Of a DNA stretch of 64,000 nt, positions 18,226 to 26,753 are shown piece by piece. The notes below the pieces were generated by a model that saw only the letters and a program-made list of their open reading frames with translations, was not told the DNA's origin and searched no databases. A program made the position numbers and the translations under genes. This DNA comes from Pseudomonas sp. FP198 (GTDB lineage: Bacteria > Pseudomonadota > Gammaproteobacteria > Pseudomonadales > Pseudomonadaceae), in assembly GCF_030687895.1 (NCBI RefSeq), contig NZ_CP117452.1, forward strand, positions 4,270,501 through 4,334,500, read 5' to 3'. Within the stretch, counting starts at the first letter, position 1, and every line of letters begins with the position of its first letter.

Positions 18226-19875
18226 CTACTCACGGGCCAACACGCCGTCGATGACCGCGCCGCGACAACCGGCAAACATGTCCAGCTCCTGGTTGTAGAC
18301 CTTGCTGTTGACCTCCAGCAGCCCGAGCATCGAATGAAACAGGTTGTCCTGGCTGAGGGGTTTGTCCCGACTCAGTTGCAGGCAATGCGTATCGACCGAG
18401 AAAGCTTTCTGATAACCGTCGGAGAACCAGGCCAGCATCGCCACATGCTTCTGTTGCTCCGGAGCGAGCATATAAGGTGTGCCATGGAGGAACAGGTTGT
18501 ATTCGCCAAGCGACTCGCCATGGTCCGACAGGTACAGCATGGCCGTGTCGACCTTGTCCTGATTTACCCGCAGCAGGTCAATCAGGGTCGACAGCACATG
18601 GTCGGTGTACACCAGCGTATTGTCGTAGCCGTTGACGATGCTTTCGCGGCTGCAATTGTTCAACGCGTTGCTTTCACACACCGGGGTGAAATGCTCGTAC
18701 GCCTTGGGATAACGCTTGAAGTATTCCGGCCCGTGACTGCCCATCTGGTGCAACACCAGCACGGTGTCCTTGTCGAGGGTATCGATGAATTGCTGCAGAC
18801 CCTGGAGCAGGATCTCATCGCGGCATTCACTGTTGGCACACAGGGCCGGGTCCTTGAGATTACTGACGTCCTGCACCGCAACCCGATCACAGGTGCCTTT
18901 GCAGCCGGACTGGTTGTCGCGCCAGATCACTTCCAGTCCGGCGCGCTTGAGCACATCCAGCAGGCCCTCTTCGTTCTTGGCCTTGCTCGCGTCGTAGTTC
19001 TTGCGGCCCATGTTGGAAAACATGCACGGCACCGACACGGCGGTCTCGGTGCCGCAGGAATGCACGTCGGTAAAGGCAATCAGGCCGGCCTCTTTATCCA
19101 ACTGCGGCGTGGTATCGCGGTGATAGCCAAGAATGCCGAAGTTCTCCGCACGCGCGCTCTCGCCCACCACCAGCACCGTCAGGGATTTGCGCCCATGGGT
19201 TTGCCAGGCCGGGTTGCGCTGCGCATCCTCGCCCAATGTAATGAACGGCTGCTTGGCCGAGGCGACCTGCTCGCGCAAGTAGCCGATCGAGGCGCCGATG
19301 TAGTTGCTCGGCACCACCATCAGATGCAACTCGTGATGATTGCGAAACAGCGAAGACAACCCTTGGTAATTGATCAGGGCAACCCCGCCCAACAGCGCAG
19401 CCGAGACGACGCCGACGAGCAACTTGCTTAATAATTCCCTGGGCCAGCGACGATAACTTATCGGCGTCTTGAGCAATAACCATGCAGGCAGTACACCTAA
19501 TAGTAAAAGGTAGCCAAACAACTTTAACGACAACAGGTCACGCACTTCCGTGGCATTGGTTTCGGCAAAGTTACGCAACATGCCGGCATCGACCAAAACA
19601 CCGTATTGGGCCATGAAATAAGCGACCCCGGCGCTGATCATGAACAACAGCATCAATAACGGCTTGAGCAGCGGACGGAACGCCACCAGTGTCAGCACCA
19701 GGTTGAACGCGCAGAACACCATTACGGCAAACGCCACGCACAGCAACATACCGTGTCCGTCCGCCGCCGTGATGGCGAGCAGGTGTTGCCAGAGAATGGC
19801 GTTGAAGCCCACTAACAAAAAGGCACTGGCGACCAGCGTCACCCACTCGGGGCGCACGGCTTTAATAGTCAGCAT
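18226..19875 (-). CDS. eptA: Phosphoethanolamine transferase, EptA/MCR type
   Basis: An inner-membrane enzyme that adds phosphoethanolamine to lipid A and thereby lowers binding of polymyxins. The 549 residues comprise five N-terminal transmembrane segments (first 170 residues) and a periplasmic sulfatase-fold domain. Catalytic elements are VVGESARAENFGILGY with the metal-binding Glu, the Thr nucleophile in CGTETAVSVPCMF, and SDHGESLGE plus FLHGTPY near 450-470. The ATG at 19875 follows AGGAAG. Upstream lies a long hairpin and then the glutamine-synthetase-like gene. No pmrAB-type regulator pair is adjacent. Confidence 0.92.
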   Translation of the reverse strand: MLTIKAVRPEWVTLVASAFLLVGFNAILWQHLLAITAADGHGMLLCVAFAVMVFCAFNLVLTLVAFRPLLKPLLMLLFMISAGVAYFMAQYGVLVDAGMLRNFAETNATEVRDLLSLKLFGYLLLLGVLPAWLLLKTPISYRRWPRELLSKLLVGVVSAALLGGVALINYQGLSSLFRNHHELHLMVVPSNYIGASIGYLREQVASAKQPFITLGEDAQRNPAWQTHGRKSLTVLVVGESARAENFGILGYHRDTTPQLDKEAGLIAFTDVHSCGTETAVSVPCMFSNMGRKNYDASKAKNEEGLLDVLKRAGLEVIWRDNQSGCKGTCDRVAVQDVSNLKDPALCANSECRDEILLQGLQQFIDTLDKDTVLVLHQMGSHGPEYFKRYPKAYEHFTPVCESNALNNCSRESIVNGYDNTLVYTDHVLSTLIDLLRVNQDKVDTAMLYLSDHGESLGEYNLFLHGTPYMLAPEQQKHVAMLAWFSDGYQKAFSVDTHCLQLSRDKPLSQDNLFHSMLGLLEVNSKVYNQELDMFAGCRGAVIDGVLARE

Positions 19876-19916
19876 GAGGGTTGGAAACTTCCTGAAAGTT
19901 GCTCTTTAAAAAGACC

Positions 19917-19954
19917 TGCCGTAGGCAAATGTGAAAAATTCATTTGCTACGGCA
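19917..19954 (-). terminator. Hairpin between the ligase gene and eptA (probable terminator)
   Basis: TGCCGTAG-G-CAAATG pairs with CATTTG-CTACGGCA, 14 base pairs with one bulged base and a 9-base loop. Read on the minus strand the stem is followed by GGTCTTTTT. It lies 84 bases beyond the stop of the ligase gene and 42 bases before the eptA start, so it could end the upstream transcript or act as a leader structure for eptA. Confidence 0.55.
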
Positions 19955-20037
19955 ACACAAACTTTAGGCAGCCCACCATCAATTTTTCGTGAAAAAGTTG
20001 CTGTTAAATAATTTTTCAACAGCCACTTCAAAACACT

Positions 20038-21420
20038 TCAGGCCTGGTTCAGGTACCAACGCCAATCCTGCTCGCCGACCTCGCCCATGAACTGGCGATA
20101 TTCGGCACGCTTGACCGCCAGGTAGACGCCAAGGAATTCATTCCCCAACGCTTCCCGCGCCCACGTCGAAGATTCAAGGGCACGTAAGGTGGTCAGCCAG
20201 TCGGTGGGTAACAATTGGCTCGCCTGGGCGTATCCGTTGCCCTCGACAGGCGCTCCGGGATCGCTCTGTTCGCGTATGCCCCGATGGATACCGGTCAGGA
20301 TCGCCGCTGCGGCCAGGTACGGATTGGCATCGGCACCACAGATACGGTGTTCGATGTGCCGAGAAAAGGCCGGGCCACCCGGGACTCTCAGGCTGACGGT
20401 GCGGTTGTCCACGCCCCAGGTCGCAGCCAGCGGCGCGTAGCTGTGGCTTTGGAAACGGCGGTAGGAATTGGCGTTAGGGCAAAACAACAGCAGCGAATCG
20501 AGCAAGGTCGCGAGCATCCCGCCCACCGCATGACGCAGCAACGGCGTGCCGTCGGCGGCTTCGCTGGCAAACAGGTTATTGCCCTCCCCATCGGCGAGAC
20601 TGACATGCATGTGCATGCCGGAACCCGCCAGGTGATCGAACGGCTTGGCCATGAAACAGGCCGCCATGCCGTGCTGGTGCGCCACGCCCTTGACCAGCCG
20701 TTTGTAGCGCACTGCGTCATCCATGGCTTGCAGGGCATCGGTGCGGTGTTCGAGGGTGATCTCGACCTGCCCCGGCGCGTATTCGGAAATGGCCGTACGG
20801 GCCGGGATCCCCTGCAGCTTGCAGGCCGCATAAAGATCCGCCAGGAACGGCTCGATCTGCTCCAGCTCACGCAAACCATAGACCTGGGTGGAACGCGGCC
20901 TGCTCCCATCTGCGTCCCGCGCCGGTTGCGGCCGCCCCTCGCTGTCCCGTTGCGCATCCAGCAGGTAGAACTCCAGCTCCGCCGCCATTACCGGGTAATA
21001 ACCCTGCGTCTGCAAGGCTTCGATCACCCGACTGAGCAGATAGCGCGGATCGGCAATGGCTGCCGGCATACCCTCCCGGGGATGCATGCCGACTTGCACG
21101 GCGGCGGTAGGAATCCGCCGCCACGGCATGCGCTGCAAGCTGCCGCTGATGGGGTAGGCACGACAATCGATATCACCGACGTCCCAGACCAGGCCAGAGT
21201 TCTCAACATCGTCGCCCTTGAGCGTCAGCCCGAGGATTGTACTCGGCAGCGGCCGGCCACTCTGGTAGACCGCGAGCAGTTCGTCCCGATGCAGCCACTT
21301 GCCCCGAGGCACACCGTTGTTATCCACGATAAACAATTCGAACAGCTCGATATCCGGATTCTGTGCCAGGAACGCCTGGGCTTGTTGCACGGAGGCAAAA
21401 GAAGATTCGACAAGACTCAT
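20038..21420 (-). CDS. Glutamine synthetase family ligase (gamma-glutamylpolyamine synthetase-like)
   Basis: A 460-residue member of the GS fold. GS motifs include VMAAELEFYLLD (metal-binding Glu), GQVEITLEH, the His segment HLAGSGMHMHVSL and the core NRTVSLRVPGGPAFSRHIEHR, with HRICGADANPYLAAAAILTGI after it. The extended N-terminus and lack of the adenylylation Tyr context of GlnA place it in the PuuA/SpuI group, which joins glutamate to putrescine or other amines. No other polyamine genes lie nearby; the nearest regulator is the divergent LysR gene. Confidence 0.85.
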   Translation of the reverse strand: MSLVESSFASVQQAQAFLAQNPDIELFELFIVDNNGVPRGKWLHRDELLAVYQSGRPLPSTILGLTLKGDDVENSGLVWDVGDIDCRAYPISGSLQRMPWRRIPTAAVQVGMHPREGMPAAIADPRYLLSRVIEALQTQGYYPVMAAELEFYLLDAQRDSEGRPQPARDADGSRPRSTQVYGLRELEQIEPFLADLYAACKLQGIPARTAISEYAPGQVEITLEHRTDALQAMDDAVRYKRLVKGVAHQHGMAACFMAKPFDHLAGSGMHMHVSLADGEGNNLFASEAADGTPLLRHAVGGMLATLLDSLLLFCPNANSYRRFQSHSYAPLAATWGVDNRTVSLRVPGGPAFSRHIEHRICGADANPYLAAAAILTGIHRGIREQSDPGAPVEGNGYAQASQLLPTDWLTTLRALESSTWAREALGNEFLGVYLAVKRAEYRQFMGEVGEQDWRWYLNQA

Positions 21421-21914
21421 GGGAATGCTCGTATTTTCGTGTCGGACGGGCGATCAGGCACCGTCATCCTGTGCTCGCTATCAACGAGCACGGTTCAAGG
21501 AATCAACAGGAGATACGGCCATCCGGAGGACGTGCGTGGCGACAATGCCAGAGGGCCCAGAACGCCAGTTCGCAGGGCAGCGCAAAGGATGCTGGAGGCA
21601 CGGCGGGCGGTTGCGCGCCGACCAGGACGATGGCGGCGCACGGCGGGTATTGAAATGCGACAGGCCAACCGTCCATAGGAGCATCACGGAAAAACATTCG
21701 ACACGAGCCTCCCATGACGCCAGGGGCTGTTAAACCAGGATTTGATGGAGTCTGCGTTGGCGTCGGCTAAACAATCGTCTTCGCCATGCTGGCTGAACAC
21801 AGTCTTGCCGGCGGGAAAAGCAGCGACCGGCATTCTCTGCACACGCTCGTTCCGTTAGGATCAAAACCTGTTTGCGCACGCCCCGCGCAAGGAGCACAGC
21901 GAGAGACAGAACGG
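21421..21914. other. Divergent intergenic region, ligase / LysR regulator
   Basis: 494 bases between two divergent genes. Short open frames here are Arg/Pro-rich and look like noise. A spacing this long could hold LysR binding sites for the ligase promoter, but I see no convincing box, hairpin or small gene. Confidence 0.4.
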
Positions 21915-22850
21915 ATGCTGAACAGCAACACCCTCAGAAAGCTCGACATGCAGGACCTCATGGTGTTCAGCGCCGTATTCGAGCAAGGCAGCGTCACCGG
22001 CGTGGCGGAAATCCTCTGCGTCAGCCAGTCAACGGTCAGCTACAGCCTGAAAAAGCTGCGGGCCTGCTTTGACGACGAGCTGTTCATCAACACCCGGACC
22101 GGCATGCGCCCCACCTTCAAGGCCGAAGGCATGCACGAGCATGTGCGCAGCATCTTGCAAAGCATCAACCGCTGCCATGCCGGCACGCCGGCCTTTGATC
22201 CGACCCGGCAGGCCGTGACCTTCGAGATTTGCGCACCGGAATACTTTGAACAGCTGCTCCTGCCACAACTGCTGCAAGGCTTCGATCATGCAGACCTGCC
22301 CGTCGTGGTGAACGTGCACAGGCTCGGGGCCGATATTCCCGTTGATGATTTGCGTGACGGCAGCCTGGACCTGGTGATCTGTTTCGGCCCTCATTTCCAC
22401 AGCAGCCATGCCGATCTCAAGACCCAACGCCTGCTGGAAGAAGAACTGGTCTGCGTGACAGACAAACGGTCGGCTCCGCTGGAATCGCCGTTGAGCATCG
22501 AAGCGTTCGTACAGCGTCGACACGTTTTTCCCACGCCTTGGGCGTCGCCCACCAACATGGTGGATGGCTGGCTGACGCGCCAGGCCCGGCAACGGCAGAT
22601 CGCCGCACGGGCCAACAGTTACGGCGCGGCGTTGAAGATGATCACCGGTACCGATTTCCTCCTGACCCTGCCCCGTCGCATCCAGCAATTGCTGGCCAGC
22701 GCAGCGACATTCCAGCACTGCCCGGCGCCGGCGGGTTTGCCGGGCTTTACCCTGGACATGCAATGGAGCCTTGCGGCCGATCAGGACAGCGCCAACGCCT
22801 GGCTGCGTGAACAGATCGTCAAGGCCTGTCCTGGGCAAGACCTCGCTTGA
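21915..22850 (+). CDS. LysR family transcriptional regulator
   Basis: A 311-residue regulator. The winged helix-turn-helix lies in residues about 9-66 (LMVFSAVFEQGSVTGVAEIL followed by VSQSTVSYSLKKLR), and the rest is the type 2 periplasmic-binding-like effector domain. The ATG at 21915 was chosen because GAGAG precedes it and the HTH begins 10 residues later; the frame before it has no domain content. It is divergent from the glutamine-synthetase-like gene, the most likely target, and convergent with the isomerase gene. Confidence 0.88.
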   Translation: MLNSNTLRKLDMQDLMVFSAVFEQGSVTGVAEILCVSQSTVSYSLKKLRACFDDELFINTRTGMRPTFKAEGMHEHVRSILQSINRCHAGTPAFDPTRQAVTFEICAPEYFEQLLLPQLLQGFDHADLPVVVNVHRLGADIPVDDLRDGSLDLVICFGPHFHSSHADLKTQRLLEEELVCVTDKRSAPLESPLSIEAFVQRRHVFPTPWASPTNMVDGWLTRQARQRQIAARANSYGAALKMITGTDFLLTLPRRIQQLLASAATFQHCPAPAGLPGFTLDMQWSLAADQDSANAWLREQIVKACPGQDLA

Positions 22851-22853
22851 ACT

Positions 22854-23219
22854 TCAAAGACCGATGGCGGCCTTGGCGTAGGGGCCGCGGTCGATATCGA
22901 GGACTTCCACACACAGCTGTACGCTGACGCCGACGGGCCATGGGCCAAGATCCTGGATCACCGCCAGCAGGCTATCGGCCAGCTGCTTCTTGATTTCCGG
23001 CGAACGACCGCTCAGCAAAGCCAGCTTCACATGCACGAACCCACGCTCCCCCATGCCGGTGCCGACGCGAAACGTATCGATTTTCACGGCCCGGCTCTTG
23101 ATGTCGAACTCGGCGGCGAACTGACCGGATGCCACCAGTGCGTTGTTCATGCGCAACAGCGCGACGTCGGCGTTCAGCTCGGTCAGGTTGGCGGTGTACT
23201 CCATGTGCAAGTGAGGCAT
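22854..23219 (-). CDS. 5-carboxymethyl-2-hydroxymuconate delta-isomerase-like protein
   Basis: A 121-residue tautomerase-superfamily protein. The ATG at 23219 leaves Pro2 (MPHLHMEYTANL), the N-terminal proline that acts as catalytic base in this superfamily, and GGAG lies 9 bases upstream. FVHVKLALLSGRSPEIKKQL matches the HpcD/HpaF isomerase of homoprotocatechuate degradation. No other hpa/hpc genes are close, so this is an orphan copy whose substrate may differ. It is followed on the same strand side by a convergent LysR gene 3 bases away. Confidence 0.85.
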   Translation of the reverse strand: MPHLHMEYTANLTELNADVALLRMNNALVASGQFAAEFDIKSRAVKIDTFRVGTGMGERGFVHVKLALLSGRSPEIKKQLADSLLAVIQDLGPWPVGVSVQLCVEVLDIDRGPYAKAAIGL

Positions 23220-23290
23220 GTGTTCGACTCCGTTTCGAAAAGATGATGTTGGGATGACAGTCGGCGCAACCATACCTCGACTTTGCAGTT

Positions 23291-24226
23291 TCAGGCAGGT
23301 TTTGTTTCGTCGAGCAAGCCGGCGCGCTCGCTCATGAAAGCCTCCAGGCGGGACCGCAGCCAGCGCTCGGCCGGGTCATTGTCGACATGGCTCAGCCAGA
23401 CCATGGAGAGGTCCAGGGTCGGTGTCTTGAAGGGAAAGGGTTCGCAGAACACCTGGCCGGAAGCGGCCATGGCGGTGGCGGTGTAGTCCGGCAGGCTGGC
23501 GATCAGGTCGGTGCCAGCCAGCAACGCCGGCAGCGCGCTGTACTGCGGCACCGACAGCACTACCTGGCGCTTGCGACCGATCTCGGCCAGCCATTCGTCA
23601 GCAAACCCGGCGATGTTGGCGGTATGGGAAACCAGCACGTGGGGCCGCGAACAGTATTCATCCAGGGTCAGCGGGGTATCCGAGGCATCGGCGCGCAACA
23701 CGCAGGGCTGGATATGTCGCAACAGCTTGCGCTTGGCATTGGCCGGCAGCCCACGGGTCTGGCTGATGCCGACAGTGATATCGCCCGAGGCCAGCAAATC
23801 GGGGATACGCCAGTAATCGACATGCTGGACCACGAACACGATCTGCGGCGCCTCCTGCCGCAAACTGCGCAACAGCGGCGGCAAGAGGCCGAACTCGACA
23901 TCGTCGGACAGCCCGATGCGAAACGTCATGGCACTGCTGGAGGGGTCGAAATCATGGGTCAGGCTCAAGGCCACCGACAGCGAATCCAGCGCCGGCGAAA
24001 GGTGCTGGATGATTTCCTCGGCCCGCGCGGTGGGCTCCATGCGATGCCCGACGCGAATGAACAACGGGTCGTTGAACAGCGTGCGCAAGCGATTCAGGGC
24101 AGAGCTGATGGTTGGCTGGCCGAGGAACAGCTTTTCCGCCGCCCGTGTCACGTTACGCTCAAGCATCAGCGTTTCGAAAACCACCATCAGGTTGATGTCG
24201 GCCTTGCGCAATTCGTTGCGGTTCAT
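23291..24226 (-). CDS. LysR family regulator, MexT-like
   Basis: A 311-residue regulator with the HTH in RNVTRAAEKLFLGQPTISSA (about residues 24-43). Its opening MNRNELRKADINLMVVFETL, the stretch FRIGLSDDVEFGLLPPLL and the end DNDPAERWLRSRLE are close to P. aeruginosa MexT as I remember it, a regulator of the MexEF-OprN efflux pump. No pump genes are adjacent, so it may be a paralogue. AGGAGC lies 8 bases before the ATG. It is divergent from the small YegP-like gene. Confidence 0.87.
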   Translation of the reverse strand: MNRNELRKADINLMVVFETLMLERNVTRAAEKLFLGQPTISSALNRLRTLFNDPLFIRVGHRMEPTARAEEIIQHLSPALDSLSVALSLTHDFDPSSSAMTFRIGLSDDVEFGLLPPLLRSLRQEAPQIVFVVQHVDYWRIPDLLASGDITVGISQTRGLPANAKRKLLRHIQPCVLRADASDTPLTLDEYCSRPHVLVSHTANIAGFADEWLAEIGRKRQVVLSVPQYSALPALLAGTDLIASLPDYTATAMAASGQVFCEPFPFKTPTLDLSMVWLSHVDNDPAERWLRSRLEAFMSERAGLLDETKPA

Positions 24227-24390
24227 CCATTGCTCCTGGTTCCGGTCGGATCAAGCAAGCGCTGCAATGTGCGGAAATATCTCACAATCATTGGAAACGT
24301 ATTCCCATTAGCGAAAAATTCCAGCTTGGCTAGGCTTGCCAGGACATGTTCAAGCATGTCCTGAATCCGTTAATCGCATGGAGCGAACCG

Positions 24391-24582
24391 ATGTACTTTG
24401 AAATCTATCGACAGACCCGAGGGACCCCGACCACAGGACAAGGTCAATGGCGCTGGCGCCTGCGAGCCGGCAACCACGAAACCATCGCCAGCGGTGAATC
24501 CTACGTGAACAAGGCGGACTGCCTTCACGTCATCGGATTGATCAAAACCGCCCAATGCGAGACGCCTGTAAAGGAAATCTGA
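24391..24582 (+). CDS. YegP/DUF1508 family small protein
   Basis: A 63-residue protein: MYFEIYRQ, then WRWRLRAGNHETIASGESYVNKADCLHVIGLIK, the DUF1508 pattern (FYWRLKAxNGxxIAxSEGYxxKxxCxxGI) in a single copy, where E. coli YegP has two. Function unknown. The ATG at 24391 is preferred over the earlier in-frame ATG because the domain begins here. A 9-bp hairpin follows the stop. Confidence 0.82.
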   Translation: MYFEIYRQTRGTPTTGQGQWRWRLRAGNHETIASGESYVNKADCLHVIGLIKTAQCETPVKEI

Positions 24583-24604
24583 AGGCGTCCATTCGTATCA
24601 CCCG

Positions 24605-24625
24605 AAGCTGCTCGATGAGCAGCTT
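24605..24625 (+). terminator. Possible terminator after the YegP-like gene
   Basis: AAGCTGCTC-GAT-GAGCAGCTT forms a perfect 9-bp stem 22 bases past the stop codon. Only three T follow, so intrinsic termination would be weak. Confidence 0.4.
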
Positions 24626-24705
24626 TCCCTGAACTACAAGCCGCCGCTGTGATGGGTCGTGCCGGACAGGTATCGTATGCAGACAAAAGCGAGAGCCGAC
24701 CTTCC

Positions 24706-25512
24706 ATGACCCAACCTGGTGACCGTCGCGACTGGCTGCTGCGCGCGCCCGAATCGAAGAAGCTGGAGCGCATCGAAGCCTACTTCAGTGGGCACGGCTA
24801 TAGCGCCCACCGGCATGACACCTATGCCATCGGGTTCACGCTCGCCGGGGTCCAGAGCTTCAACTACCGGCAGAGCAAACGTCATAGCCAGCCCGGCGGA
24901 ACCATCGTGCTGCACCCGGACGAAGTCCATGACGGCGAGGCGGGGACAAGCGATGGTTTTCATTATCGAATGGCCTACATCGAACCGTCATTGATCCAGC
25001 AGGTGTTGGGCGGCCGGCCATTGCCTTTCATCGAAGGCGGGTTGTCGAACGATTCCCGGCTCAACGTTGCGACTCGCAGGCTCTTGGGCAGCCTCGGGCA
25101 TCACCTCGATCCGCTGGAGGAAGACGATGCCCTCTACGACGTGGCCCAGGCACTGGCTGACGCGGCAGGTAACCAGCGCGGACGCCGCCTGCTTGACTAC
25201 CCGGCAGCGGAGCGCGCGCGCCTGTTCATTCATGATGCCCTTGATCAGGCCATTACCCTGGATGACCTCGTGCAGGCCAGCGGCCGGGACCGATGGAGCC
25301 TGTCCCGGGACTTTCGCGCCCTGTACGGCACCAGCCCCTATCGCTACATCACCCAGCGTCGATTGAATGAAGCCCGTCGCCTCGTGCTGCATGGCATGCC
25401 GCTGAGCGAAGCCGCATTGGCCTGCGGCTTTTTCGACCAGAGCCACATGACCCGGCTGCACACCCAGGCCTTTGGCATTTCACCGGCACGCTGGCTGAAA
25501 ATGCTGCGCTAG
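24706..25512 (+). CDS. AraC family transcriptional regulator
   Basis: A 268-residue regulator. The N-terminal half is the cupin-like AraC ligand domain (YSAHRHDTYAIGFTLAG, then GGTIVLHPDEVHDGEAG). The C-terminal half has two helix-turn-helix units: LDDLVQASGRDRWSLSRDFR and MPLSEAALACGFFDQSHMTR, ending with the family motif FGISPARW. The ATG at 24706 follows GAGAG; an in-frame ATG 57 bases upstream is less likely. The cupin gene 101 bases downstream on the same strand is a candidate target or co-transcribed partner. Confidence 0.9.
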   Translation: MTQPGDRRDWLLRAPESKKLERIEAYFSGHGYSAHRHDTYAIGFTLAGVQSFNYRQSKRHSQPGGTIVLHPDEVHDGEAGTSDGFHYRMAYIEPSLIQQVLGGRPLPFIEGGLSNDSRLNVATRRLLGSLGHHLDPLEEDDALYDVAQALADAAGNQRGRRLLDYPAAERARLFIHDALDQAITLDDLVQASGRDRWSLSRDFRALYGTSPYRYITQRRLNEARRLVLHGMPLSEAALACGFFDQSHMTRLHTQAFGISPARWLKMLR

Positions 25513-25613
25513 CGGCACGCACGGCGTAGCGCGAAAAGCTGCACGATCATCCAATACCCAAGCTATCCCCAGCGCTAAGGTGCGGCTCATCAACCACAGA
25601 GGAGCACGCCAGG

Positions 25614-25982
25614 ATGACTCGATATTCCCCAATCAACTTCGCGCAGAAGTACACACTGTTCCACGATCAGTGGGCACCGAAAGTCGTGGCTGAAATGAAT
25701 GACTACCAGTTCAAGATCGTCCGCCTCGAAGGCGATTTCATCTGGCACACCCACGCCGACACGGATGAAACCTTCATCGTGCTGGACGGTGAACTTCGTA
25801 TCGACTTTCGCGATGGCGCGGTGCTGATCGGCCCAGGCGAGATGTACGTCGTCAAGCAAGGCGTCGAGCACAAGCCCAGTGCCGCGCAGGAAGTGAAACT
25901 GTTGCTGATCGAACCGCGGGGAGTCATCAACACCGGCGAACAAGTGAATGCGCGAACCGCGATCAATGACGTCTGGATCTGA
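25614..25982 (+). CDS. Cupin domain protein
   Basis: A 122-residue single-domain cupin. Motif 1 is WHTHADTDETFIVLDGEL (about residues 44-61), with His, His and Glu as likely metal ligands, and motif 2 is GPGEMYVVKQGVEHKP (about 80-95). Many such small cupins bind a metal without a known reaction. AGGAGCACGCC precedes the ATG. It follows the AraC gene and faces the PhyH gene, whose end is 11 bases away. Confidence 0.87.
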   Translation: MTRYSPINFAQKYTLFHDQWAPKVVAEMNDYQFKIVRLEGDFIWHTHADTDETFIVLDGELRIDFRDGAVLIGPGEMYVVKQGVEHKPSAAQEVKLLLIEPRGVINTGEQVNARTAINDVWI

Positions 25983-25993
25983 CCGAGCCAGGC

Positions 25994-26740
25994 TCAATCG
26001 TATTCCGCCTCCTGATGGTCGCCCAACAACCGCCGTTGGCGAGGTGTCGCGGCGGCCAGCACCGCGAGATTGAATTGCCAGTGCAGGTAAGGTGAAAACT
26101 TCTGCGCGACCATCCGCCGGCCATAATGCACCTGGAACATGTAGCGGGTGCGGTCGGCGGTCCGGTTGTCACTGCCGGCGTGCCACAGCTCGCTGCGCAA
26201 TATCAGCACATCACCCGCCTGGCACAGCACCGGTTTTGCCGAGCGCCCCTGCCACTGCGTTTCGCCGGCCATCGGCGCCCGCCCCGCCTTGTGGCTGCCG
26301 GGAATGACTCGCGTCGGGCTCAAGTCGGCGTCGATGTCATCAAGGTAGAACTGTGCGGTGAAAACCTGCATCGGCAGATCAAAAGAAGGCTCGGCCAACA
26401 GGCTGGTGGGCAGCTGCATCGGCAAGTAATCCAGGTGCAGCGCAGCGCCGACAAAACCGGGATGGCAGCGCCAGGCGGTCTGCCCAATGATGTGGCAATC
26501 CTCGCCCAACGCCGCCTCGGCCAGCTCGATCACCCCGCCCACCTCCAGATACGGTAGCCAGAACGGGTCTCGATTGAAGACGCATTTGTAATGATCGATG
26601 ACGCCGCTGTAGTCCCAGTGGTGGGGTTTCAGTTGGTCGATGGCCTGGCGTACTTCGGTGATTTGCGTGGCGCTCAACACACCGGGCATCAGGACAAAAC
26701 CGTCCTGATGCAATGCTCGCAAAAGATCAGCGGTGGACAC
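25994..26740 (-). CDS. Phytanoyl-CoA dioxygenase (PhyH) family protein
   Basis: A 248-residue Fe(II)/2-oxoglutarate oxygenase. The iron ligands are probably HLD at about residue 98 (AALHLDYLP) and the His of SELWHAGSDNRT near 204, with Arg in TRYMFQVHYG for 2-oxoglutarate. RVIPGSHKAGRAP is the typical segment before the second His. The start is GTG 26740. It lies 13 bases downstream of nothing on its own strand except the chemoreceptor gene, whose start is at 28388; that gene's end abuts this start. Substrate unknown. Confidence 0.85.
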   Translation of the reverse strand: MSTADLLRALHQDGFVLMPGVLSATQITEVRQAIDQLKPHHWDYSGVIDHYKCVFNRDPFWLPYLEVGGVIELAEAALGEDCHIIGQTAWRCHPGFVGAALHLDYLPMQLPTSLLAEPSFDLPMQVFTAQFYLDDIDADLSPTRVIPGSHKAGRAPMAGETQWQGRSAKPVLCQAGDVLILRSELWHAGSDNRTADRTRYMFQVHYGRRMVAQKFSPYLHWQFNLAVLAAATPRQRRLLGDHQEAEYD

Positions 26741-26753
26741 GAGCGCAACCTGC

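Noticed and set aside
17866..19431. A 521-codon plus-strand open frame opposite eptA
   Set aside because: eptA has all catalytic motifs on the other strand; this frame has none.
21481..21687. Small minus-strand gene in the ligase/LysR gap
   Set aside because: Arg/Pro-rich, no ribosome-binding site or family resemblance.
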